A stretch of 28,636 nt of DNA from contig VMFH01000001.1 in assembly GCA_007375925.1 (NCBI GenBank), positions 1 to 28,636 of the forward strand. The letters are read 5' to 3'. This stretch comes from Parcubacteria group bacterium Gr01-1014_72. Lineage in GTDB: Bacteria; Patescibacteriota; Minisyncoccia; Phycocordibacterales; VMFH01. The notes under the pieces were generated by a model. It worked only from the letters and a program-made list of their open reading frames with translations. It did no database searches and was not told where the DNA came from. The position numbers were made by a program, and so were the translations under genes. Below, one piece after another: positions 7,001-14,550 of this stretch (positions are counted from its first letter, which is position 1; each line of letters starts with the position of its first letter).

Positions 7001-9376
7001 TTATGGATTGGGTGTTTCTTGATTCCCGTCGGTATTTCCCGAGTTTGCGGCGCTTGGTGGCGGTGCTTCTTCAAATGAAACCTGATGGCTTCCGAGAGGA
7101 GCCGTTTCGCCAGGTTTTACGACTTCAAAAACAAGGTAAAATTTGCTCTGCCCATCCTGCAATCGCGAGGATTTCCCCGTGTAAGTGATTGTTACAGGGG
7201 TTCCTTTTGTAAGAAGAAGTGGTTCTACAACAAAAGCGTTTATGCTTATTGTGTTCGGTAACGGTAAAGGAGCCGTTATAGCCGAGAGTGAAAGTGCTTT
7301 TTTGAGAATAACGCCGGTTGTACCCGGAATGACAATCTCACCCGTCTCCCGCGTTAGATTCCCACCTGTTATTGAGAATTCACTGAATACGCTTTCCGGA
7401 GAGCGACCGCCGTCAGAATCAGTTTTCTTCTCAAAAAGTCCGACCCGAATTGATGCATTCGCGATATCTTCATTCGGTGTAATGGTGAAGTTCCCTGAGA
7501 AGGTTCCATCGGTCGTGAGAGGTTCTTTTCTTACTGTCACGGGAGTTACCGCAATGTCGGGGCTGTTTGCGTCAGTCGTACCGAAAACCTGAACCTCCAC
7601 GAGTGCAAGATATGCAGTACCCGGGTTTGTTTTTTGGATCCGCACATAACGCCCGAGGCGGGGAGAGGGAAGTGAGATATCAACATAATTCCTGCTTCCA
7701 AAGGCGCTTGAGGATATCGTTGTTCCAAAGGTAATAGCGGGATTACTACCATTGCCGGTGCGCAGGCGGTTGAGTTCTTCCGCGTTTGACAATTTTGGAT
7801 CAGTAAAGTCTGTCGTAGTGACAAAGAGGTCCATGTCATAATTTGTGAATTGGTTTTTTGATTCTCGGTATATTCTGATGCGTTCAACTGGTTGAGGTGC
7901 TTCAGTTGGCTCGGCAAGGGTTACCTGCCAGTAAGGATGAGTTTCATTATTTGTCAGGGAATAGCCGTACGGCGCATCTTTGTTGTATGTTCCTATTGTC
8001 ATCCCGTCTACAGCGACATCCGAACCCGGGTAGTAGAAATAACCATCTGAGATGTAAGTGCTTGATTGCCCTGTCGGCTTTCCAAGTGCAAGATTTGTCG
8101 GTCCTTTCTGCTGTTCTCCGTTGGACTGTAGAGAACCAAGCTCCCCCGGCGCCGATTTCTCGGCCTCTTTCACAAGCCCATCAGCGAAGGTAGTGGTGGC
8201 GCGATCAGTAATGAGACTCCTGTCCGGGCTTCCCTCCTCCTCCCCTCGTAGTATGCAACGCGGGTCGGTTGTCCGCGCGGCTCCGCTACAAGTAGGAATT
8301 TGGCGGGCAGTGTTCACCGCTCCCTCCACCGTCGGCGAGTCGTAAAAAACGCTTTCATCAGCAAATTCCTCATCTCCGACGCCCGCGAGTCCCGCCGTGC
8401 CGTTTATGACCTGCACAATGAGCTGATTGACGAGCGCCGTGACGATTTCGTTGATCTCGTCCGCCATCTCAAGTTTTCGGAGGGATGAGCCGGTGTTTTC
8501 GTGGAACTTCTGCTCAATGAAGGAGCCGGGGGTCTGCACGTTGCCGTACTGAAGACACTCAGTTTTCACATCACCCGGAGACTCGTAGTCGCCGATCCTC
8601 TCTCTTGCTTGCGCTTGCGTTTCCCTATTCACGCAGGGTTTCCACGAGAGGAATCCCCTCCCCCAGTCAAGCTGCTTCACCTCTATGTTTTGGCGGCCGA
8701 TAATTCTAATCCCGAGCTCGCTCTGCGCCTCCAGGTAGGCGCCGTAAGGGTTGTTTCCGCCGTAGTTTGAAACGGCGAGCCACCCTCCCCACCCTCCTGC
8801 GCGGAAGTCTCCGCGGAGAAACCCTTGTGCCGATCCGGCCGCCCCCTTTACATTCGCAACAATGTCGTCAAGCGTGCAGCGGATTTTTTTCTCAAACCGA
8901 TTGCTCAAGTTGAGCGAGAGCGCGAGGCGCACATCAAGTCGGAAGGGGTCGCAGAGGAGGCCGAGCTCGGTGCCGTTAATAAACTCACCCGCCCCTTGGG
9001 AGGCGATATTGCGAAGAAATCTGGCGGGATTTGTGACGAAGGCGGGAGAGCCGTTGAAGCCCGAATTAATCCAGTTCACGACGCTGTTCGTGAGCTGGTC
9101 AATCATGGCCTGCGCCATCGTCGTTGCAAGGGGGTCCAGCACTCCTTCCTTGAGCTTCTGCCAGAGGTCCGTTCCGGTCTGGATTGTCTCCTCGGTGAGG
9201 GTTTTTCCAGCGATAATTTTACGGACGATGCCAACCTTCGTGTTTTTTAGGTCACCCACAGGGACTTCTGCTCCCTGTGCGTGTGCTTTGTGTGTCGATA
9301 CAACAAAAAAGAAGCTCGGCACAAGGAGTGATAGGACGAGCGCCGCCGCGAGCAAATTCTCGGGGGTTTTGTTCAT
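7001..9376 (-). CDS. Secreted protein with F5/8 type C (discoidin) domain in the secretion locus
   Basis: ATG 9374-9376 (MNKTPENLLA) is preferred over GTG three codons earlier because the sequence GGAGGG at 9386-9391 is then correctly spaced as an SD; this gives 791 residues. A signal peptide ends at KAHA|Q. Residues about 35-350 form an alpha-helical domain with paired cysteines (LLCDPF, KIRCTLDD, WKPCVN, TECLQY) of a type often encoded just upstream of VirB6-like genes in Patescibacteria. Residues about 430-600 form an F5/8 type C/fucolectin-like domain (NLALGKPTGQSS, VDGM, HPYWQVTL, ERIRIYRE, LGRYVRIQ, LALVEVQVFG). A beta-rich C-terminal region follows (IAVTPVTVRKE to YLVFEVV). Discoidin domains bind glycans or lipids, so this protein may connect the secretion apparatus to a surface or host cell; that role is inference. 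Confidence 0.78.
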   Translation of the reverse strand: MNKTPENLLAAALVLSLLVPSFFFVVSTHKAHAQGAEVPVGDLKNTKVGIVRKIIAGKTLTEETIQTGTDLWQKLKEGVLDPLATTMAQAMIDQLTNSVVNWINSGFNGSPAFVTNPARFLRNIASQGAGEFINGTELGLLCDPFRLDVRLALSLNLSNRFEKKIRCTLDDIVANVKGAAGSAQGFLRGDFRAGGWGGWLAVSNYGGNNPYGAYLEAQSELGIRIIGRQNIEVKQLDWGRGFLSWKPCVNRETQAQARERIGDYESPGDVKTECLQYGNVQTPGSFIEQKFHENTGSSLRKLEMADEINEIVTALVNQLIVQVINGTAGLAGVGDEEFADESVFYDSPTVEGAVNTARQIPTCSGAARTTDPRCILRGEEEGSPDRSLITDRATTTFADGLVKEAEKSAPGELGSLQSNGEQQKGPTNLALGKPTGQSSTYISDGYFYYPGSDVAVDGMTIGTYNKDAPYGYSLTNNETHPYWQVTLAEPTEAPQPVERIRIYRESKNQFTNYDMDLFVTTTDFTDPKLSNAEELNRLRTGNGSNPAITFGTTISSSAFGSRNYVDISLPSPRLGRYVRIQKTNPGTAYLALVEVQVFGTTDANSPDIAVTPVTVRKEPLTTDGTFSGNFTITPNEDIANASIRVGLFEKKTDSDGGRSPESVFSEFSITGGNLTRETGEIVIPGTTGVILKKALSLSAITAPLPLPNTISINAFVVEPLLLTKGTPVTITYTGKSSRLQDGQSKFYLVFEVVKPGETAPLGSHQVSFEEAPPPSAANSGNTDGNQETPNP

Positions 9377-9391
9377 CTGTCGCACCCTCCA

Positions 9392-10357
9392 TTATATACT
9401 GCCCGCAATGACAGAACCACCCTCGTCCCTGTTGAAAAACACGCCGCTCTTTATGAAGTATGCATCCAGTTTTTTAAGCGCAGTGTGGAGTGATTCCGCG
9501 GCCCCTTGGTAGGCATTGATTGCCTCCGCCGCGCGCACCGGGTCCTCAAAGAGAAGGGACAGGGCCTCAATCACAGCCGTTACTCTGGAGAGTGAGGTGA
9601 GAAACTCAGCATGGAGCGTCTCGGCGCCTTGCGGCGCGGGTGTCTGTAGGGTAGCGGAGGTGATACTTTTGTAGCCATCCAGTATCGGTCCGAGGGCACG
9701 CAACCGCTCGGGGTCCTTTGTCCGAATTGCGCTCTCAAATATGGCGATTTCGTTCTCCACACCATCCGGGGAGTTCTCTACCAGCGCGACTCCGAGTGCG
9801 TTTCCGTAGTAGCGGATGGTCGCCGTATCTTTCTTGTCAGAAGTGATTACGTCTGCGCTCGTCTAGACACGGCCGAATGACGTTTTACCCGCACTCTGTA
9901 TTGCATCCTTGATTATACCCCCGCTTTCCTCGGCGCTTAGGGACACGCCGGCTTCTTTGAGGGAGAGGTAGCGGGCGAAGAACTCGCGGCTAACTCGTTC
10001 GGTGGTGCTGAGCTCCTCCGTTTCGCCGCTCTGCCCCTGCGCCGCAGCCTTTTCCGTAAACGCATCGTCGGGGCCCCTCCGCGCAGGATTCCGTCCCGTT
10101 CGCACTTCTTCTCCGTCCGCTGTGCCGTCGGCGTCGGTATCCGCCTCGCGCGGGTTCGTCTGCCATAATGATTCCTCCCAGTCCTTAAGGCCGTCGCCGT
10201 CCGTATCGGCATCAAGCGCCACCGCGCTCCCGCTTCTGCCAAATGCACCGGTGCGGTACTCGGTCGGCGCATTTTTGTACTCAAGAATGAGGAAAATTCC
10301 CCCAACGAGCGTGATGGTGATGACGACGGCGGTGAAGAAAGAGCGGGGTACTATCAT
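9392..10357 (-). pseudogene. TSP3-repeat membrane protein gene interrupted by an in-frame amber codon
   Basis: Two reading frames in the same phase are separated by a single TAG at 9863-9865. The upstream part (from ATG 10355-10357) has one N-terminal membrane helix (FFTAVVITITLVGGIFLIL) and calcium-binding thrombospondin-type-3 motifs (DTDGDGLKDWEE, DTDADGTADGEE). The part after TAG continues without interruption (RYYGNALGVALVEN... to FFNRDEGGSV) and aligns with the C-terminal half of the intact paralogue at 12183-13094 (RKYANVIGSVILAH... to GVHFSEGEPG). I therefore read it as one ancestral gene of about 320 residues. The product is probably truncated; readthrough or a base error are alternatives. 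A codon GTG at 9758-9760 could restart translation but has no SD. The upstream frame could open at 10418-10420, but the -10 box at 10390-10395 favours 10357. Confidence 0.72.
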
Positions 10358-10389
10358 GAAAGTAGGAGAAGAAACCTCTGCACTACTGG

Positions 10390-10400
10390 AGTATACCATA
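10390..10400 (-). promoter_or_regulatory. Extended -10 promoter for the TSP3 gene
   Basis: On the minus strand the sequence TATGGTATACT forms an extended -10 element with no clear -35. Transcription would begin about 25 bases before ATG 10355-10357. The same eleven bases occur on the plus strand at 13123-13133 before another exported-protein gene. Confidence 0.55.
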
Positions 10401-10449
10401 CCCTGTCTCATTTTTTGCATTTTTCAACGGCGCAATCCACAGAAGCCGC

Positions 10450-10479
10450 TTGACTTTTTGCCGAATCTCGTCCCATAAT
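10450..10479 (+). promoter_or_regulatory. Sigma70-type promoter (TTGACT-18-CATAAT)
   Basis: The -35 box is TTGACT at 10450-10455 and the -10 box CATAAT at 10474-10479, separated by 18 bases. Transcription would start near 10486 and give a leader of about 130 bases ahead of the secreted-protein gene at 10619. Confidence 0.6.
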
Positions 10480-10511
10480 TCTCCTTAGAAGTTCAGTAAC
10501 AAAACAAAAAC

Positions 10512-10581
10512 AACAAAGGGTTTCTAACCCTTTGTTCCGAGAGTGCTCGGACGAAATGAAAAGTTGGAACCTTTCATTTCG
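10512..10581 (+). promoter_or_regulatory. Leader with two perfect hairpins
   Basis: Hairpin 1 has a 9-bp stem at 10512-10520 / 10528-10536 with a 7-base loop. Hairpin 2 has a 10-bp stem at 10552-10561 / 10572-10581 with a 10-base loop. Both lie between the promoter and the SD of the gene at 10619. Neither is followed by a T-run in the plus direction, so they look like stability or attenuation elements more than terminators. Confidence 0.65.
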
Positions 10582-10618
10582 CTCTCCGCTCGTCGGAACC
10601 AACCAAAGGAGGCATGTC

Positions 10619-12043
10619 GTGAAGATTACTCTCATGTCGGTGTTTCTCGGGCTCGTACTGCCCCTCGGCGCGCCTCTCTTTGGTGCCCAAAGTACGCTCA
10701 AAGTCATTGTGGAATGGCTGGAACAGGAAGTTACCTGGTACCCAGCGGTGCCCTACTCGCGCGTTTATTTCCTCAAGGCGCGCATCATGGCGACGGAGGA
10801 TGTATACCTCCACTCGCTGGAAGTTTGGCCATGGGGGACGGTGAAGTACTCCTCCATTTTTACGCGGATCGTGCTTGCCAAAGAGGACCGCACCATGATC
10901 GGATACGATCTTGATGAGAGTGGCAGGTTCGTGCGAGACAGCAGTAACAAAGTGCTTCCACAGGAGACCGTCGCGCTCTTTACCCCCCTCAAACTTCTCG
11001 CGCGAACGCCCGTCACACTTCTCATTGGAGGTGAGATCGGGCCAATTGACGAGGAGTCAGGAAACCTCCTGACACTCAAGGCCTTCGGTCTTACGGTGAA
11101 GAAGGATGATAAATGGAACAGTCCTCCACTCAACCCCTCTGTTGTCACGGGTTTTCCCATGGCGGGACGGGTCTTTACGTTGCGGGCGACCAGAACGATT
11201 GGGAGTATCACCCTTGAGAACGACCCATCGTTTAAGAGCCATGAGGTGACGGATACCGGCAAGGAAGTCGTCCTCGGCCGTTTCAAGATGAAGGTTGGGC
11301 CCGAAAACGGGTTCGACGTGCGGAATGCCTACATGCGCTTCAACGCGAGTGTGGGATTTGCGCATGCGAAGGATGTCACAGACATTACTCTTGAGCTCGA
11401 AACACCATTCTCCTTGTACCGGTACAGCACACGCGGGTCCCTCAACTACGACGACTGGTATCAACAAAAAATCGCCTTTAATAGAGGCTCATGGACAGAC
11501 GCTGATTGTGAAGGGTGTCCGGTCTACCCATCGGTTGATGCGGGTGAGTGGTGCACGATAGAGCTTCGCGGTCGCCTCGGAAAGACATTCCGGAACGGTA
11601 GCACAATCTCTGTGGAGCCGGACGTGGTAAGGTGGTCGGGTTTTGACCCCTCGCTTCTCTATGTAGAGGAGTATGAGGTGATACCGACGCGCACTACCGA
11701 ACCGCCGACAGTTCTGACGGTCAATGTGCCGGGCATGAAAATGCCGGAGGTGAGGCTGATCCTGTCGAAAGTTCTCGACTCTGGCGGTCAGTCTGATCTG
11801 GACTACTTTCGGGCTTACTTAAAAATGGAAAGTGAGCCGTGGCGCTTCGCCATTCTGGAGTACTCCACAAATTTTGTTGACTGGCGAGAATTCCCCTCGC
11901 TATATAGACTGGATTCTGTCGCGACCGATGCGCAAGGGAAAGGGTCTATTGAGATTTTGGTGTACAAAGTGCACGCACCTCAACAGATCTTCTTCCGGAC
12001 AAAGAACTACTACCCCGGATATATACGCAGAAGTAATTGGTAA
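10619..12043 (+). CDS. Secreted beta-rich protein of unknown function
   Basis: The start is GTG 10619-10621, placed by the strong SD AAAGGAGG at 10605-10612 six bases upstream; this gives 474 residues. A signal peptide (MKITLMSVFLGLVLPLGAPLFGA) is followed by a mostly beta-strand protein with few cysteines (DADCEGCP and GEWC near residue 305-325). The C-terminal segment (LEYSTNFVDWREFP ... QQIFFRTKNYY) resembles the STN-x-x-x-W beta module found at the ends of secreted proteins in Verrucomicrobia and related bacteria; this likeness is from memory. It is a free-standing unit with its own promoter, hairpin leader and terminator, on the strand opposite to the surrounding secretion genes, and lies between two paralogous TSP3 genes. 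I cannot assign a function. Confidence 0.75.
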   Translation: MKITLMSVFLGLVLPLGAPLFGAQSTLKVIVEWLEQEVTWYPAVPYSRVYFLKARIMATEDVYLHSLEVWPWGTVKYSSIFTRIVLAKEDRTMIGYDLDESGRFVRDSSNKVLPQETVALFTPLKLLARTPVTLLIGGEIGPIDEESGNLLTLKAFGLTVKKDDKWNSPPLNPSVVTGFPMAGRVFTLRATRTIGSITLENDPSFKSHEVTDTGKEVVLGRFKMKVGPENGFDVRNAYMRFNASVGFAHAKDVTDITLELETPFSLYRYSTRGSLNYDDWYQQKIAFNRGSWTDADCEGCPVYPSVDAGEWCTIELRGRLGKTFRNGSTISVEPDVVRWSGFDPSLLYVEEYEVIPTRTTEPPTVLTVNVPGMKMPEVRLILSKVLDSGGQSDLDYFRAYLKMESEPWRFAILEYSTNFVDWREFPSLYRLDSVATDAQGKGSIEILVYKVHAPQQIFFRTKNYYPGYIRRSNW

Positions 12044-12072
12044 TGAAGGTTGTATGTGCGGGTACTCTCACG

Positions 12073-12147
12073 GGCCGTTCCGCTATCCGCCTCCGTCTCC
12101 GCCAGTTGGCGGATGACGGATGGCGGAGCGGAACGGCCTTTTTCTTT
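12073..12147 (+). terminator. Intrinsic terminator with nested palindromic repeat
   Basis: An 11-bp outer stem (GGCCGTTCCGC at 12073-12083 with its complement at 12128-12138) is followed by TTTTTCTTT. The loop holds the 16-nt hairpin element TCCGCCAGTTGGCGGA (12098-12113), which recurs in the terminator at 17842-17893. It ends the secreted-protein gene at 10619-12043. Confidence 0.9.
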
Positions 12148-12182
12148 GGCAGAGAGAGTTTTCGGGTGTGGGTGCGCAAACA

Positions 12183-13094
12183 TTACTGCAGGATATTGAA
12201 AATCGCTCCCGGCTCACCTTCGCTGAAATGAACACCCTGCAGCTTAAAAAATTTCGCGAGACGAAAATGTACCTCTACTGACGCAACGACCGCTTCGTTG
12301 TAACTCTGAAATGCCTCGGCCGGAATACTTCCCTTTTGTGCAAAACTGGCAAGTTCTGCTACTGCCGCTCCCTGCGCGACATATGCGTTCGCGAGTATGA
12401 TATGGAGCCCGCTCGTCATGGGGGGATATTCCGAGATATTTTTCAATGCAATACCAAGGGAGCTGTACTTGATCCCAACTTCGCCAAGTGCCGCGATGTT
12501 TTCCGCGTTCGGCGTTCTCAGAGCAGTCATGAATAGTTCCGCCTCACGAAACTCCTTCCCTTTGAGGTGCGCGAGGATTACGCTTCCAATCACATTTGCA
12601 TATTTGCGAGGCGCCAGCGTTTCCTCGCTCTCCTCTCGCGGCGGCGCTAACACCTCAATCTCCCCAGAGACTTCCTTCTCTGCTCTATTCTGTGTAGGTT
12701 CGGGTGCGGGGGGAGAAGCAGGAGGGAATAGTTTGAGCATTGATGGGAGGAAATCTTCTCTCGGAAACGGGGGGCGCAGTAAAGCGTCGGTACTACGATC
12801 CTTTGGCCCCTGCTTTTTCGGATCTCTTCCCAGACGCACCTCCTCGCCGTCATCGGTACCATCCTTATCGGTGTCCCGTTCTTTTGGATTGGTCCCGTGT
12901 AGCTCTTCTTCAAAATCAAACAGCAAATCGCCATCAGAGTCTTTTATAAACGTCGCCGCTTCCCTCTCTTCGGAGAATTGTTTTATCACTGTACTCTTTT
13001 CCGTTCCCACCGGAACATCGGCGCCACCTCGTGATAGGATGGTTGCGATAATGAGTACTACCGCGATGAGTGCAGTGACGAGAAACGACGGCAT
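12183..13094 (-). CDS. TSP3-repeat single-pass membrane protein (intact paralogue)
   Basis: This 303-residue protein starts at ATG 13092-13094. It has an N-terminal membrane helix (FLVTALIAVVLIIATIL) and then two thrombospondin-type-3 calcium-binding motifs near residues 52-88 (DSDGDLLFDFEEE, DTDKDGTDDGEE). A proline-rich linker and a helical C-terminal domain from about residue 160 follow, ending GVHFSEGEPGAIFNILQ. The C-terminal domain aligns with the part beyond the amber codon of the gene at 9392-10357. Small TSP3 proteins of this type are common beside secretion or pilus genes in Patescibacteria and are probably anchored outside the membrane. A TATCAT box eight bases before the ATG suggests a nearly leaderless mRNA. 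The exact function is not known. Confidence 0.75.
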   Translation of the reverse strand: MPSFLVTALIAVVLIIATILSRGGADVPVGTEKSTVIKQFSEEREAATFIKDSDGDLLFDFEEELHGTNPKERDTDKDGTDDGEEVRLGRDPKKQGPKDRSTDALLRPPFPREDFLPSMLKLFPPASPPAPEPTQNRAEKEVSGEIEVLAPPREESEETLAPRKYANVIGSVILAHLKGKEFREAELFMTALRTPNAENIAALGEVGIKYSSLGIALKNISEYPPMTSGLHIILANAYVAQGAAVAELASFAQKGSIPAEAFQSYNEAVVASVEVHFRLAKFFKLQGVHFSEGEPGAIFNILQ

Positions 13095-13122
13095 ACCGCA
13101 TCATGATAGCGCACATGCCGGC

Positions 13123-13133
13123 TATGGTATACT
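13123..13133 (+). promoter_or_regulatory. Extended -10 promoter
   Basis: TATGGTATACT ends nine bases before ATG 13143, predicting a transcript that starts within about three bases of the start codon. The divergent gene at 13094 has TATCAT (complement at 13103-13108) eight bases before its ATG, so the two promoters share about 48 bases. Confidence 0.6.
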
Positions 13134-13142
13134 TCTTTTACG

Positions 13143-13496
13143 ATGAAATCGCGTGGACTCCCCTTTTTTGCGAGCGCCTTAATTTTTCCTCTTCTCCTCC
13201 TTTCAGTGCCAAGTAATGCGCACGCGATCATACCAATACCCTGTGCGATCGGTATCTGTATCGGCGGCCCGCCGATTAGCTCTGTTATACCATGTGTGAA
13301 CGGACTGTGGATTGACGGTATTTTTATGTATATCTATGGTACGAAAACGTTTCCAATAGCACCCCCGACGCACCCGGGCCAGTTTGTGCTCGGCTCGGCG
13401 GCGGGGTTCATGGTCTGCCTTCAGCCGTGCCCCATCGGTCTTTGCCCGATTGGCGGGGGATTTATCATACTTCCTTTGACAGGGGCAAGCGCATAA
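13143..13496 (+). CDS. Small secreted or membrane-associated cysteine-containing protein
   Basis: The 117-residue product starts at ATG 13143 and has a signal peptide (FFASALIFPLLLLSVPSNAHA). The mature part is hydrophobic and rich in Ile, Pro, Gly and Cys (PIPCAIGICIGGPP, VIPCVNG, CLQPCPIGLCPIGGG). Small exported proteins with this CxxGxC style are frequent next to pilin, T4SS or TSP3 genes in Patescibacteria, but I know no function for them. It is transcribed divergently from the intact TSP3 gene from a promoter that predicts an almost leaderless mRNA. It ends 25 bases before a 32-bp palindrome. Confidence 0.65.
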   Translation: MKSRGLPFFASALIFPLLLLSVPSNAHAIIPIPCAIGICIGGPPISSVIPCVNGLWIDGIFMYIYGTKTFPIAPPTHPGQFVLGSAAGFMVCLQPCPIGLCPIGGGFIILPLTGASA

Positions 13497-13518
13497 CGTA
13501 ATCATTACCCCCCTATCG

Positions 13519-13550
13519 TCGTGTCAATTCGCCGCGGCGAATTGACACGA
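13519..13550. repeat. Perfect 32-bp palindrome (GTGTCAATTCGCCG type)
   Basis: The two 16-base halves are exact inverted copies and meet at CCGCGG. It lies between convergent genes and is followed by TTTT on the plus side, so it may act as a terminator. A sister palindrome differing only in a few positions lies at 14514-14543, on the other side of rsmA. Confidence 0.9.
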
Positions 13551-13560
13551 TTTTACGGCC

Positions 13561-13677
13561 TTATGGGGCCCTTCTACGCATCGCGCTTTTTGTCAGACAC
13601 TTCCACGCGTCGGGGGTAAGATTCTCCGCGCGCGCGGTTTCCAGCCCACACGTCAACCTGCCAGGTCGGCGTCTTGA
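13561..13677 (-). pseudogene. Remnant of a second rsmA 3' end
   Basis: The minus strand read to the TAA at 13561-13563 gives CGLETARAENLTPDAWKCL, which matches the C-terminus of the intact upstream RsmA (CGISTNARPENLTRAEWKCL). The DNA is much richer in G/C than the corresponding part of the intact gene. Upstream of CGLE the frame runs into ACCTGCCAGGT-type repeat DNA (13655-13665) and the match ends. It is too short to be functional. Confidence 0.65.
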
Positions 13678-13700
13678 AACGGCTCTATTGAGGCATATTT

Positions 13701-14486
13701 CTACTGCTCAATTTTTTTGTTTGCAGCAAGACACTTCCACTCTGCACGCGTAAGATTTTCAGGACGGGCGTTTGTGGATATCCCGCAATGCTCAAAAACT
13801 TCCAATGAGACTCCGAGAACACTTCGCAACAACTTCCTTTTTTTAGAAAAGCCTTTTTTTAGGAGTGCAAAAAATTTTTCTTCTTCAGCCACATCGGCGA
13901 AAAGATTACGAGAAATGTTTTCTATAGCGATAATTGCCGAATCAACTTTCGGTGGAGGCGAGAAACTTCCGGCTTTCACGGTATCAATGTAGTGGGGCAT
14001 TCCGTATGCCTTTACGCTTATGGAGAGAATACTCTCCTTTCCGTCCGCGGCGATGATGCGTTTCGCAACCTCCTTCTGAAGGAGGAGCACCATGCGTGAC
14101 GGCTGTTCCTGCGTGCTTAAAAATTTTTTGAGGAATGCGCCGGTGATGTAGTAAGGGAGATTTGCTACGAGCTTGTAGCTCATAGCTAGTAGCTGGTAGG
14201 CAAGAGGGTTAAAGAGAAGAATATCTTGTTGTATAAGAGTGAGTCGTCCGGAAGTGATTTCACTGAAGAATTTTTCCTGGAGGAGTGGGATGAGGCGCGC
14301 GTCCTTTTCAACGGCGACGACGCGCGCGCCTGCGCCAAGCAGGCGCGCGGTGAGAACCCCCTCCCCGGGTCCCACCTCAAGCACCGTTTCTCCGGGCGTA
14401 AGATGCGCCGCCGCAACTATTTTTCGTAGCGCCCCTTCCGAACGCAGAAAATGCTGCCCTAGCGATTTTTTCCTTAAAACTCTCAT
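13701..14486 (-). CDS. rsmA: 16S rRNA (adenine1518-N6/adenine1519-N6)-dimethyltransferase
   Basis: The protein (261 residues from ATG 14484-14486; the TTG one codon earlier is ignored) dimethylates two adjacent adenines in helix 45 of 16S rRNA during small-subunit maturation. Visible motifs are KKSLGQHFL at the N-terminus, SAM-binding motif I VLEVGPGEGVLTARLL (about residues 36-51), catalytic NLPYY (about 109-113) and the C-terminal NARPENLTRAEWKCL. The segment LAYQLLAMSYKL (about 95-106), just before the catalytic motif, is encoded by repeat-like DNA (tandem AGCTNGTAGCT words at 14170-14205), as if a repeat had inserted in frame. The gene is A/T-richer than its neighbours, is bracketed by two related palindromes, and is followed by the remnant of another rsmA 3' end. 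Confidence 0.93.
   Translation of the reverse strand: MRVLRKKSLGQHFLRSEGALRKIVAAAHLTPGETVLEVGPGEGVLTARLLGAGARVVAVEKDARLIPLLQEKFFSEITSGRLTLIQQDILLFNPLAYQLLAMSYKLVANLPYYITGAFLKKFLSTQEQPSRMVLLLQKEVAKRIIAADGKESILSISVKAYGMPHYIDTVKAGSFSPPPKVDSAIIAIENISRNLFADVAEEEKFFALLKKGFSKKRKLLRSVLGVSLEVFEHCGISTNARPENLTRAEWKCLAANKKIEQ
14170..14205. repeat. AGCTNGTAGCT-type repeat inside rsmA
   Basis: Within the rsmA coding region the words AGCTTGTAGCT, AGCTAGTAGCT and GGTAG follow each other. Related words (AGCTGTTAGCTACTAG) occur between the NYN gene and rpsO near 27366-27381. The insertion keeps the reading frame. Confidence 0.6.
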
Positions 14487-14513
14487 CAAATTTTATTCTT
14501 CCCAAATGTCCCA

Positions 14514-14543
14514 GGTGTCAATCCGCCGCGGCGGATTGACACC
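14514..14543. repeat. Perfect 30-bp palindrome (GGTGTCAATCCGCCG type)
   Basis: Two exact 15-base inverted halves lie between uvrD (ends 14551) and rsmA (starts 14486). It is the sister of the palindrome at 13519-13550, so the pair brackets rsmA and the rsmA remnant. Confidence 0.9.
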
Positions 14544-14550
14544 AGTAGTC

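Noticed and set aside
9863..9865. Alternative genetic code
   Set aside because: Known Patescibacterial recoding concerns TGA. TAG is used as a normal stop at other genes here (for example 822 and 2021), so one internal TAG does not support recoding.
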